DNA of 15,595 bases from Vibrio tasmaniensis 1F-187 (GCF_000272405.2 NZ_AJZM02000415.1:1-15595); one strand, 5' to 3'. Counted from the first letter of the stretch, positions 1 to 7,091 are shown. Program-made: numbers and translations. Notes: a model not told the origin generated them from the sequence alone.

Positions 1-3
1 AAT

Positions 4-693
4 TTAATTACGCAACAAAGCCTCATCAATCTGGTTGATAGATTGAAGGTGTTCTGCATAGCAACTGTGGTAAAAGTAAGTACCAATAAGACTAGGGTGT
101 TTATTGAGTAGTTCTCGACATAAAGTGAATTTTCTTTCGGCCTCGGCTTTATTACCTAGCGTTGAATCAATGATAGCAAGGTTACTTAATATTGATCTCG
201 ATGAAGCTTGAAGAGAATTTTTTTCTATTTCCCATGCGAGCTTGCAATAGTACTGAGCTTTTGAATAATCTTGGGTTTCTAAAAAAATGTAACCTAAATT
301 ATTATATATTCGAGTTAGGAGGCGTTCATTGTTAACGGCTTTTGATGCACTTGCTTTAGTTAGAGAAATAATGGCTTTTGAATAACAGCCTAATCGTATG
401 AGAGCAACGCCAATAGAGTATTCTATGCAGAATTTAATGTCGTGAATATTGGATATTTCACTTCGATGTAGTGCTTCAGTTAGATGTTCAAAGGCTTGAT
501 GTACTTGCCCCAATTTTAATAACCGTGATCCTGTACAAAAATAATCAACGGCGCTTGGGATTGGCAGGTCATTTTCAGAGGCAAACTCTCTTATTTTAGC
601 CTCAATCGTAAGAATACTTGCTTCATTAGGAGCTTCAACTATGTCGTTTATTTTTTCACTTAAAAAATAATTAAAGTGCTTAGAAGGGGTCAT
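4..693 (-). CDS. TPR-repeat protein, probably truncated at its C-terminus
   Basis: A helical protein with tetratricopeptide-like repeats through most of its length: pairs of helices around GSRLLKLGQVHQAFEHLTEAL, YNNLGYIFLETQDYSKAQYY and SNLAIIDSTLGNKAEAERKF show the usual small/large residue spacing. No signal peptide or membrane segment is visible, so it is probably cytosolic and binds a protein partner. I place the start at the ATG at 693 (MTPSKHF, 229 residues); the same frame can begin at a TTG at 744 (246 residues). Neither has a clear ribosome binding site. The frame ends with a TAA at 4-6 in the middle of a repeat helix (QIDEALLRN), which is unusual for a complete TPR protein. In vibrios such N-termini often precede further repeats and a GGDEF domain, so a nonsense mutation or frameshift is plausible. 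The sequence beyond the edge is not visible. Confidence 0.6.
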   Translation of the reverse strand: MTPSKHFNYFLSEKINDIVEAPNEASILTIEAKIREFASENDLPIPSAVDYFCTGSRLLKLGQVHQAFEHLTEALHRSEISNIHDIKFCIEYSIGVALIRLGCYSKAIISLTKASASKAVNNERLLTRIYNNLGYIFLETQDYSKAQYYCKLAWEIEKNSLQASSRSILSNLAIIDSTLGNKAEAERKFTLCRELLNKHPSLIGTYFYHSCYAEHLQSINQIDEALLRN

Positions 694-804
694 GTCACGA
701 TCACTAAAATAAGATAATCTCGTATTGTACGAAGGGGCGAACAAATTTGAAAGTAAAACTTATAATATAAAAGTGATGTATAAAGGTTACTAGGGACCAG
801 ACCA

Positions 805-1701
805 TTAAGCCGTAATATTTAAATTCAATTGAAGATCATAAGGCATTTTAGATAAGCGTCGCTTTAATTGATGGCGTGTTCGTTCAATATCATCAACCGT
901 AATCGCATCTTGGTCGTTAGTATGAATATCAACATTGACTCTTAGTTCCGGGCCAACCTTAGTCACACCCATTAGCTCCAAATCTTGCTCCGCATCTTTG
1001 TCCACAGCGACAACATTCTTATCTACCGCGTCACAAATATCTTTGGTTGCCGACATCATTAGCAGTTCACGCATTGCTTCACGTAACATGTCGAACGGCA
1101 CTTTGATAAAGTAGAAAGACATCAGCAACATCATCATTGGATCGGCATATACCGCGTATTCAGCAAACGGAGAGTAAGCCACCAACCAAGCAACAACGAA
1201 ACCTGCCGTAACTGCCACACTCAACAGCGTATCCATTTGCCACTGTTTAGACTCAGCTTGAATCAAACCTGAAGAAATACGTTTGCTCTTGTTAGCGATG
1301 TACCACCAAGCGTAACCACAACCCAATACGTTGAAAATACCAAACAGAGTTGCGATAGAAGCATCAACTTCACGACCACCTGTCATCAGAGCACCAATCG
1401 CAGAATAAAGTGAATAACCGACCACAAGCAGAATCACAATCGCTTTAATGGCGATTACGATTGGCTCAATGATTGCTCGACCGAACGGGAACTCCCTGTC
1501 TGATGGGCGATTAATGTATTTCGAAGCAGCTAGTGACAATAAAGTTAACAGTAAACTGATAAGAGAATAGACACCGTCAAATACTATGACTAGAGAGCCA
1601 ACGAGAAGACCCAACACCAATCCGCCAATCGCGAAGCCTGATGCTAAAAGGGCTGAGAACAATAGTACTCGATTTTCGTTTTGGCTTTTCCTGTCACACA
1701 T
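805..1701 (-). CDS. Cation diffusion facilitator (CDF)-type transporter, atypical metal site
   Basis: A 298-residue inner membrane protein with about six hydrophobic segments (roughly residues 12-32, 36-58, 78-105, 115-135, 158-177, 182-205) and a cytosolic C-terminal domain of about 90 residues ending in a beta-rich VNVDIHTND...LQLNLNI stretch. This is the layout of CDF proteins such as YiiP/FieF, which export divalent metals (Zn, Fe, Cd) by proton antiport. The FPFGRAIIEP segment (71-80) matches the family YPFGHGKAEP loop. The transport-site positions are altered: D42 and S46 stand where YiiP has D45 and D49 in segment 2, and Q153 and D157 stand at the HxxxD positions of segment 5. Two of the four usual ligands are therefore missing, so substrate and activity are uncertain. 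The ATG at 1701 has a weak GGAAAA upstream. It is a single gene, divergent from the small gene at 2069. Confidence 0.85.
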   Translation of the reverse strand: MCDRKSQNENRVLLFSALLASGFAIGGLVLGLLVGSLVIVFDGVYSLISLLLTLLSLAASKYINRPSDREFPFGRAIIEPIVIAIKAIVILLVVGYSLYSAIGALMTGGREVDASIATLFGIFNVLGCGYAWWYIANKSKRISSGLIQAESKQWQMDTLLSVAVTAGFVVAWLVAYSPFAEYAVYADPMMMLLMSFYFIKVPFDMLREAMRELLMMSATKDICDAVDKNVVAVDKDAEQDLELMGVTKVGPELRVNVDIHTNDQDAITVDDIERTRHQLKRRLSKMPYDLQLNLNITA

Positions 1702-2068
1702 AATATTTTCCAGATGTTTTTGATAACGTCATTGTTCTAATATTGAGCTAGCTTTACAAACTTTATCTGATGACGTTTATATGTCGGTAACCCGTTTTAC
1801 ATCCAAGTTGTTACTATTCAATTACTTAGTGGTAGATTTTGGTGTCAGTAAAGTTGACGATGACTGTTTTTCAGGAAATGTGAAACTGGCGCTAAATGGT
1901 TTATGATTAGTAAAACACATAGGTTGTGAAGGTCTCATAGGCTCGCAGTGTAAAGGAGCAGGTTGTTAAGGTTACAGAAATCGCATTGAAACTTTATACC
2001 TTAAACTTGGGTTTGAACCTGAACCTTGAACATAGAGCCGAGTTGAACTTGAAAAGGAATGGATGAAG
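1702..2068. other. Intergenic region between the divergent CDF gene and the small hypothetical gene
   Basis: About 365 bases with no convincing ORF. It must hold the promoters of both divergent genes, but I cannot pick a clear pair of -35/-10 hexamers. Two copies of AGGTTGTKAAGGT lie at 1921-1933 and 1960-1972 (12 of 13 identical). The last 60 bases contain a cluster of TTGAAC-like hexamers (2013, 2026, 2043, and TTGAAA at 2049) that runs up to the ribosome binding site. No metal-regulator operator of the MerR type was recognised with confidence. Confidence 0.4.
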
Positions 2069-2419
2069 ATGAAATTTGATGATCTCAACGATAGCGAGTT
2101 GTGGGCGATTGCTAACCCGATCATGGACAATTTGATGGACGGTTCAACCAAGGTTGACCATGCTCAACACTGCCGAGACTTTACGCAGCGCATGAAGGAT
2201 ATTGTGACGCCTGAGTATCTGGAAAAGGTGTGTCATCATTATCAGCACAGTAATGGCTTTTTTGCTGAACGTGAGCCTGTGGCGCTATTCAGACGCTCCG
2301 ATTCCATCGCCTTTGTTTGGAAGCAAGCGTATACCATTGCGAAAGGCGAATTTGTGGCAGAAATGGTGTTAGTTGAAGAAGACGGACGTTATTTAGTGGA
2401 TCACGTGATGGTCTTCTAA
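2069..2419 (+). CDS. Small conserved-looking hypothetical protein (116 aa)
   Basis: A soluble 116-residue protein with no signal peptide or membrane segment. The N-terminal half is acidic and helical (LNDSELWAIANPIMDNLMDG), and the second half looks like alternating beta strands (EPVALFRRSDSIAFVWKQAY, FVAEMVLVEEDGRYLVDHVMVF), a shape that recalls small alpha+beta or NTF2-like folds. I do not recognise a named family and assign no function. The start at 2069 lies 10 bases after AAGGA (2054-2058); an in-frame ATG at 2063 would give 118 residues with only 4 bases of spacing. The gene stands alone on the plus strand between divergent and convergent neighbours, and its 3' end faces the LysR gene across a 61-base gap holding a hairpin. 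Confidence 0.75.
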   Translation: MKFDDLNDSELWAIANPIMDNLMDGSTKVDHAQHCRDFTQRMKDIVTPEYLEKVCHHYQHSNGFFAEREPVALFRRSDSIAFVWKQAYTIAKGEFVAEMVLVEEDGRYLVDHVMVF

Positions 2420-2450
2420 AGAGAGGGCTTTCTATTTGTTAGACGATTTT

Positions 2451-2481
2451 AAGTGTCGAGATAGAACATTATCTGACACTT
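2451..2481. terminator. Hairpin between convergent genes, possible bidirectional terminator
   Basis: AAGTGTC-g-AGATA pairs with TATCT-GACACTT, giving 12 base pairs with a single bulged G and a six-base loop GAACAT. It lies between the convergent stops at 2419 and 2481 and its right arm touches the LysR stop codon. Neither strand has a clean U-run after the stem, so intrinsic termination is uncertain; it may instead protect both 3' ends. Confidence 0.45.
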
Positions 2482-3359
2482 TAGAAATCAAACAAGTAAT
2501 CGCTGATCTGATCCGCTAACCAATTCATTCCTGGGTGTTCTGCCATACCTGCCGCGGTAAACATACAGTAGTCTTCTTGAGTCAGGCCATAAGTGTGCTT
2601 GATCACCGCCAGTTCCTGTTCACGCAATAAATGGCGTATCAATGGCTCAGGCATTACGCCCCATGCATCTTCTCGTAGAATCGTATCCAACATAAAATCG
2701 AAGCTAGAAAAACCAATGTATCGGCGAGAGAAGGGCTCAAGCTCAGGGTTATCTTTTTCATTGAGATAAACCATGGTCGCTTGCATCGAATTTCTTAGTA
2801 CTTCATCCGACACTCTTCGCATCGCACTTAAATCATGCCCTTTCTTACATACCGACATCATTCGGATCTTGCCGAGTGGGTTGTAGATAATTCTTGGGTC
2901 GTCGACACGCTCGTAATCGACACCAAACGCAAAATCAACTTGCTGAGTTTCGACAAGATTAGCCAAGTCGCCACTAGAAGCGAGAACGAAGTTGAAAGAA
3001 GTGGAAGGGTATTTGTTGTTTAGGGCGTGCGATAAACTTTGCCACATTTCATCGGGTAGGGAATCGTCGCGTGCGATCCAAATCTCTGCGTTGAATTCAC
3101 CCGAAACATGTAAGCAGGTTTGCTTAATGCGTGCTGCCGTTACCAACATGCCTTCACAGTCTTTATATATGGCCTTACCTGCCTCAGACAGCTCGACATG
3201 GTTACCGCTTCGAACAAACAGTTCGACATCTAACTCTTTTTCCAAGGCTTTGATCGACATGCTCAGTTTGGTTCGGTTACATTCAAGCTGTCGCGCAGCT
3301 TCAGAGACGGATCCTAAATCAGCAACAGAACAAAAGGCTTGGACTTGAGAAAGGTTCAT
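2481..3359 (-). CDS. LysR-family transcriptional regulator
   Basis: A 292-residue LysR-type regulator. Residues 1-60 form the winged helix-turn-helix: SVSEAARQLECNRTKLSMSIKALEKELDVELFVRSG has the family A..L...Q/R..vS..I..LE..L...LF.R pattern, with SEAGKAIY closing the wing. Residues from about 90 to 292 form the periplasmic-binding-protein-like effector domain. The effector is not predictable from sequence. The ATG at 3359 follows GGAAATGAA. The gene is divergent from the methyltransferase gene at 3521 across 161 bases that carry a palindromic T-N11-A site (3411-3429), the classic arrangement for a LysR regulator that controls itself and its neighbour. This link is inference from layout. Confidence 0.9.
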   Translation of the reverse strand: MNLSQVQAFCSVADLGSVSEAARQLECNRTKLSMSIKALEKELDVELFVRSGNHVELSEAGKAIYKDCEGMLVTAARIKQTCLHVSGEFNAEIWIARDDSLPDEMWQSLSHALNNKYPSTSFNFVLASSGDLANLVETQQVDFAFGVDYERVDDPRIIYNPLGKIRMMSVCKKGHDLSAMRRVSDEVLRNSMQATMVYLNEKDNPELEPFSRRYIGFSSFDFMLDTILREDAWGVMPEPLIRHLLREQELAVIKHTYGLTQEDYCMFTAAGMAEHPGMNWLADQISDYLFDF

Positions 3360-3410
3360 TTCATTTCCATATTGAGCGGGTGGCGGTGCATATTATCTGA
3401 ATATTGTGCT

Positions 3411-3429
3411 GACTATCTTAGAAATAGTC
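3411..3429. promoter_or_regulatory. Candidate LysR-type operator (T-N11-A palindrome)
   Basis: GACTAT-cttagaa-ATAGTC is a perfect 6-bp inverted repeat with a 7-base centre, and T3414 and A3426 fit the T-N11-A core of LysR-family boxes. It lies 52 bases upstream of the LysR start and about 90 bases upstream of the methyltransferase start, a usual distance for a regulatory binding site. No binding evidence beyond symmetry and position. Confidence 0.5.
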
Positions 3430-3520
3430 CATCTTTGCATGATAACTCTATGACGAATTGACTAATTTGGTTTATTCTGGGGGCGTTCCGAACCTACAAG
3501 AAGTAAAGATGGAGGCCATG

Positions 3521-4120
3521 ATGGCGAAACAATGGGACGAGTACGCACCTGATTGGGATAACGACCCCGCTACTGCTGTATTCGCACAGTCCGCATTTGA
3601 CCAGTTAACACAGCTCGTTGATTTGAACGGAACCCGTGTCCTTGATTTTGGTTGTGGTACAGGATTACTCAGCCAGAAAATATCTCCTTTTGCAAAAGAG
3701 ATTATCGCTCTCGATATCTCAGAAGGGATGATTGAAGAGTTAGATAAAAAAGAGCTGTCTAATGTAGAGCCTGTCGTTGATATCTTATCGCGCGGACTTG
3801 CAGCCCAACACCCAGCATTCAGAAATCAGTTTGACTTAGTGGTAGCCTCTTCGGTATGTGGCTTTATTCCGAACCTACAAGATACGGTCAGCCTTATTTA
3901 TACTCTGTTAGAAAACGATGGGGTTTTTGTACACTGGGATTGGTACTTAGAAAACGACAGCGAAGATTTTGGGGTCAGCGAACAGCGCTCCCAGAATGTA
4001 TTGAGCGCAGCAGGTTTTTCGATTGTTGAAGTCTCAACACCGTTTTCAATCGACACCCCACAAGGTACTTTGAAGGTTCTGATGGGTGTAGGCCGTAAAC
4101 AAGTGGTTCCTCATCTATAG
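3521..4120 (+). CDS. Class I SAM-dependent methyltransferase
   Basis: A 199-residue soluble Rossmann-fold methyltransferase. Motif I is VLDFGCGTGLLS (glycine-rich loop, D42 to G48), the acidic residue that holds the ribose hydroxyls is D65 in IIALDISEGMI, and FDLVVASSVCGFIP is the motif after strand 4. The N-terminal AKQWDEYAPDWDND resembles UbiE/BioC-like and small-molecule methyltransferases, but the substrate is unknown. The start at 3521 is chosen because GGAGG (3511-3515) sits 5 bases before it; in-frame ATGs at 3518 and 3509 and a TTG at 3458 would give longer forms, but residues added by the TTG do not look like the family. It is divergent from a LysR gene and ends before a strong hairpin terminator, so it is probably a single-gene transcript under that regulator. 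Confidence 0.88.
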   Translation: MAKQWDEYAPDWDNDPATAVFAQSAFDQLTQLVDLNGTRVLDFGCGTGLLSQKISPFAKEIIALDISEGMIEELDKKELSNVEPVVDILSRGLAAQHPAFRNQFDLVVASSVCGFIPNLQDTVSLIYTLLENDGVFVHWDWYLENDSEDFGVSEQRSQNVLSAAGFSIVEVSTPFSIDTPQGTLKVLMGVGRKQVVPHL

Positions 4121-4129
4121 GTTACTTGT

Positions 4130-4159
4130 CTGTAGTTGACGTATCTGGAGTTGACGTAT
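4130..4159. repeat. 15-bp tandem duplication in the methyltransferase 3' region
   Basis: CTGTAGTTGACGTAT (4130-4144) is followed directly by CTGGAGTTGACGTAT (4145-4159), 14 of 15 bases identical. The second copy also forms the left arm of an 11-bp hairpin, TATCTGGAGTT (4142-4152) with AACTCCAGATA (4164-4174). It starts 10 bases after the stop codon and lies upstream of the terminator. Confidence 0.75.
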
Positions 4160-4197
4160 AGATAACTCCAGATAACCGCACTCACGCTTAATTGACT

Positions 4198-4244
4198 AAA
4201 CCCACATCAACGATCTTTGGATCCGTTATGTGGGTTTTCTATTT
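4198..4244 (+). terminator. Rho-independent terminator after the methyltransferase gene
   Basis: AAACCCACAT (4198-4207) pairs perfectly with ATGTGGGTTT (4228-4237), and the intervening bases extend the stem (AACGATC with GATCCGTT, one bulge, TTTG loop). It is followed by TTCTATTT. The stem strength and trailing U-rich run fit an intrinsic terminator on the plus strand. Confidence 0.8.
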
Positions 4245-4529
4245 ATACGCACTTGCGTTTTAAACTAAACGGTTCAATTAAGCGGCCTAATCTCTTCTGC
4301 TCATTCTTTCCCTTCCCCAACGACAATCATCGATAAACAACCATCGTTAATTGGCAAATGGCCAATTTAAAAACTGTCTATTCACAAAATTTACAAGCTA
4401 TCTATTCATAAATTACTAAGTTACAAATGGTGTTTTCCATTTTGGAAATGTAGGCTTGCATACATTTCATTAGTGGAAATGTAAGTGTGAGATATAAAAT
4501 AAGCCCATAATAATATTAAGGGTTTAACC
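4245..4529. other. Upstream region of the yjjI operon
   Basis: No gene is seen here. It holds an inverted repeat AATTGGC-aaatg-GCCAATT (4349-4367), a direct repeat TCTATTCA at 4377-4384 and 4401-4408 (24 bases apart), and nearer the gene the GAAATGTA cluster listed separately. No perfect FNR site (TTGAT-N4-ATCAA) or CRP site is present. Confidence 0.5.
4434..4500 (+). promoter_or_regulatory. Candidate operator cluster and -10 element of yjjI-yjjW
   Basis: GGAAATGTA occurs at 4444-4452 and again at 4475-4483 (31 bp apart, about three helical turns), and its reverse complement TACATTTC lies between them at 4461-4468. A further half-palindrome TTTCC-attttG-GAAA precedes the first copy (4434-4448). 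TATAAAAT at 4493-4500 is a likely -10 just after the third copy; no good -35 is seen, which fits activator dependence. AAGGG (4518-4522) is the ribosome binding site 7 bases before the yjjI start. Confidence 0.45.
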
Positions 4530-6095
4530 ATGAGCCACCAATCTGTGTCATCTACTTCTTCAACACTTTCAGAACAACAACAACGCTTTAGCAATATCAT
4601 TTCAGATGCCAACCTGTCCCCAAAACAGAAGTCGAGCTATCTTGCCTTAGAAGCTGAAGCCAGTCTGCCGTATATGCCGGTAAGCAATGAAGTAGAGCAA
4701 GCCTTACAACAAGGTGTGCTGTGTGACATGTTTGAAGGTCACGCCCCATTTAAGCCGCGCTATGTGCTTCCTGATTATTCTAAATACTTACATCAAGGCT
4801 CCAAGTATTTAGAGCTTAGCGCGGCTACTAATTTCGACGAAGCATTGAACATGCTCACCATCCTTTATCATCACGTTCCATCAGTGACTTCAATTCCGGT
4901 TTACTTAGGCCAGTTGGACGATGTGTTGATGCCTTTTGTTGGCGGTTTGACGGATGAGCAGGTATACCAAAAGCTGAAGCTGTTCTGGATCATGCTGGAT
5001 CGCACGCTGCCAGATGCCTTCATGCACGTTAATATTGGCCCTAGTGACAACATTGTATGTCGCACTATTTTACGTGTGGATGCTGAACTCAAGCAGATCG
5101 CACCTAACTTAACCTTTATGTACGACCCTGCAGTCACATCTGATGACCTGCTTCGTCATGCTGCGAGCAATATCTGTGAATGCAGCAAGCCGCACATTGC
5201 CAATTATCCTGCACACGCCGCTGCGTACGGAGATAAGCGTTTTGGCATCGTGAGTTGCTACAACTCTTTGCCTCTGGCGGGTGGTTCAAACACGCTAGTA
5301 CGTATGAACCTCAAGCAAGTGGCTCTGAAATCTGAAGACAGCGTAGACTTCTTACAGCAAGTACTACCTAACTACAGCAGCATCATGATCGAATTGATGA
5401 ATGCACGTAGTCGCTTCTTACATGAAGAGTCTAACTTCTTCGAAGGCTTCTTAACCAAAGAAGGCTTAATTGAAGAAGATCGCTTTGCGCCAATGTTTGG
5501 TATTTATGGCATGGCTGAGGCGGTTAACATCTTAATGGAAAAAGAAGGCAAAGCAGGGCGCTATGGTCACGATGAACAAGCAAATCAGTTAGGCCATCGT
5601 ATTTCTGAAAAGCTGGCTGAGATTGTTGAAAACTCGGAAGTGAAATATGGGCTGGAAGGTAAGGCTCTGTTACACGCTCAAGGTGGTATCAGCCTCGATG
5701 AAGATGTGACGCCGGGTGTACGCATCCCTTATGGAACAGAACCAGATCCAGTGTCTTACGTACGTGCGACGGCTGGTCACCACAAGTTCTACACGTCGGG
5801 TATCAGCGACATTCTGACCATCGACGAAACGGTGAAGTCCAATCCAGAAGCGATGTTCAACCTGTGTAAAGGGGCGATTCAAGCGGGTTACCGTGAGTTC
5901 ACCGCTAACGTAGCATCGAACGATTTGGTTCGTGTGACAGGTTATATGATTAAGCTGTCTGACATTGCCAAATATGACGAGCAAGGTTCACGCACCAATA
6001 CCACTTTCCTTGGTGCTGAAGCTGCAAAAAATACGGGCATACTAGAGCGTAAACCACGCGTAGCGAGCTTAGAGATGTCGCCGGCATACGAATAG
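4530..6095 (+). CDS. yjjI: YjjI-family glycyl radical enzyme
   Basis: A 521-residue protein, close in length to Escherichia coli YjjI (about 516). The C-terminal glycyl radical loop is RVTGYMIKLSD with the radical glycine at G471, a variant of the RV[S/A]GY motif of pyruvate formate-lyase-like enzymes; SRTNTTFLGAEAAKNTGILERKPRV after it is typical of this family. C243 in the central SCYNSLPLAGG segment is the best candidate for the thiyl-radical cysteine; this assignment is inference. The enzyme should work only without oxygen and needs a radical SAM activase, which is encoded 49 bases downstream. The natural substrate of YjjI proteins is not established to my knowledge; it is shorter than PflB and lacks formate-lyase hallmarks I could recognise. 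The start ATG has AAGG at good distance. Confidence 0.93.
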   Translation: MSHQSVSSTSSTLSEQQQRFSNIISDANLSPKQKSSYLALEAEASLPYMPVSNEVEQALQQGVLCDMFEGHAPFKPRYVLPDYSKYLHQGSKYLELSAATNFDEALNMLTILYHHVPSVTSIPVYLGQLDDVLMPFVGGLTDEQVYQKLKLFWIMLDRTLPDAFMHVNIGPSDNIVCRTILRVDAELKQIAPNLTFMYDPAVTSDDLLRHAASNICECSKPHIANYPAHAAAYGDKRFGIVSCYNSLPLAGGSNTLVRMNLKQVALKSEDSVDFLQQVLPNYSSIMIELMNARSRFLHEESNFFEGFLTKEGLIEEDRFAPMFGIYGMAEAVNILMEKEGKAGRYGHDEQANQLGHRISEKLAEIVENSEVKYGLEGKALLHAQGGISLDEDVTPGVRIPYGTEPDPVSYVRATAGHHKFYTSGISDILTIDETVKSNPEAMFNLCKGAIQAGYREFTANVASNDLVRVTGYMIKLSDIAKYDEQGSRTNTTFLGAEAAKNTGILERKPRVASLEMSPAYE

Positions 6096-6144
6096 CTTTA
6101 ACGTACGCATGTTATGTGTTTCTCGAATACGAACAATGTGAATT

Positions 6145-7059
6145 ATGAAAATTTCTGATCTAACAACTCAAATGGCTAGGGTTAAAAATAATAAGACAGA
6201 AAAACAAGCGAAGGTCAGCCGTGTGCTGACCTTTTCTTGTGTTGATGGACCAGGAAATCGCTTGATGCTGTTCCTACAGGGGTGTAATTTCGATTGCATC
6301 ACTTGTCATAATCCACACACCATCAACCACTGTAACCATTGTGGAGACTGCGTGAGTGGCTGCCCGAGCAGTGCTCTGAGTCTTATTGAAGGCAAAGTGA
6401 AGTGGGGTCCGTTAGCGTGTACCAACTGCGATCAGTGCGTCGATATCTGTGATCATAAGTCTAGCCCCAAAATCACCACGATGACGGTATCAGATGTGCT
6501 TGAACTGGTTAGGCACAATCAATTCTTCCTGAGCGGTATTACCGTTTCGGGTGGCGAGGCGACCATGCAATTGCCGTTTATCGTCGAGCTATTTCAGGCG
6601 ATCAAAAGCGATCCGCAATTGGCACACTTAACGTGTTTTATTGATAGTAATGGCTCGTTGACACAGCAAGGTTGGGATAAGGTATTACCTTACCTTGATG
6701 GTGCGATGATCGACCTAAAATCATGGCAATCTGAAACGCATCAATGGTTAGTGGGTAGAGGGAACCATCGAGTGTTTGAAACCATTAACTACTTAGCTGA
6801 TAAAGGCAAATTACATGAAGTTCGGTTACTGCATATTCCTAATAAAAGTGACCTAGATATCGAGGTAGAGCAGGTCGGGTATTACTTGAAGGGTTTGCCA
6901 AGTGATGTTCGAATTCGGTTAAATGCGTTTCAACATCATGGGGTAATTGGCGAAGCTTTAGAGTGGCCTAAATGCACCGAACAACAAATGCAGAGCTTTC
7001 ACGATAAGCTCTACTCAATTGTTCAAAGAGCAATGCAAACCCCTGAGGTTTATACCTAA
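6145..7059 (+). CDS. yjjW: YjjW-family glycyl radical enzyme activase (radical SAM)
   Basis: A 304-residue radical SAM protein that generates the glycyl radical on its partner, here YjjI. The radical SAM cluster motif CX3CX2C is C47-NFD-C51-IT-C54, preceded by VDGPGNRLMLFLQGC, as in pyruvate formate-lyase activases. An inserted ferredoxin-like domain carries two further four-cysteine sets, C63/C66/C69/C73 and C92/C95/C98/C102, for two extra [4Fe-4S] clusters. SGGEATMQ is the GGE motif that contacts SAM. Pairing with YjjI is supported by the 49-base spacing and same strand, so the two form one operon. The start at 6145 lacks a clear ribosome binding site; an internal ATG at 6172 would still leave all motifs intact. 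It is convergent with a LysR gene, and a hairpin covers both stop codons. Confidence 0.93.
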   Translation: MKISDLTTQMARVKNNKTEKQAKVSRVLTFSCVDGPGNRLMLFLQGCNFDCITCHNPHTINHCNHCGDCVSGCPSSALSLIEGKVKWGPLACTNCDQCVDICDHKSSPKITTMTVSDVLELVRHNQFFLSGITVSGGEATMQLPFIVELFQAIKSDPQLAHLTCFIDSNGSLTQQGWDKVLPYLDGAMIDLKSWQSETHQWLVGRGNHRVFETINYLADKGKLHEVRLLHIPNKSDLDIEVEQVGYYLKGLPSDVRIRLNAFQHHGVIGEALEWPKCTEQQMQSFHDKLYSIVQRAMQTPEVYT

Positions 7060-7091
7060 TATTTTCGGTCATCAATGCGAAAAGAGTTAGG
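7055..7091. terminator. Hairpin spanning the stops of yjjW and the LysR gene
   Basis: CCTAA-tat-TTTTCG pairs with CGAAAA-gag-TTAGG around a 10-base loop, an interrupted 11-bp stem in the 27-base gap between convergent genes. Both stop codons lie in its outer arms. The symmetrical A/T flanks could serve either strand, but the stem is weak. Confidence 0.4.

Noticed and set aside
2835..3348. Plus-strand ORFs of 62 and 118 codons opposite the LysR gene
   Set aside because: They lie wholly antisense to a clear LysR coding region, have no recognisable protein pattern and are frame shadows.
3458..3520. Longer N-terminus of the methyltransferase from a TTG
   Set aside because: GGAGG at 3511-3515 points to the ATG at 3521, and the extra residues do not resemble the family.
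4349..4367. AATTGGC-aaatg-GCCAATT read as an FNR or other known anaerobic regulator site
   Set aside because: It does not fit TTGAT-N4-ATCAA, and its distance of about 160 bases from the gene makes a direct role unclear; kept only as part of the upstream region.
4421..4612. Minus-strand ORF of 63 codons over the yjjI promoter
   Set aside because: It overlaps the promoter and start of yjjI and has no ribosome binding site or protein-like composition.
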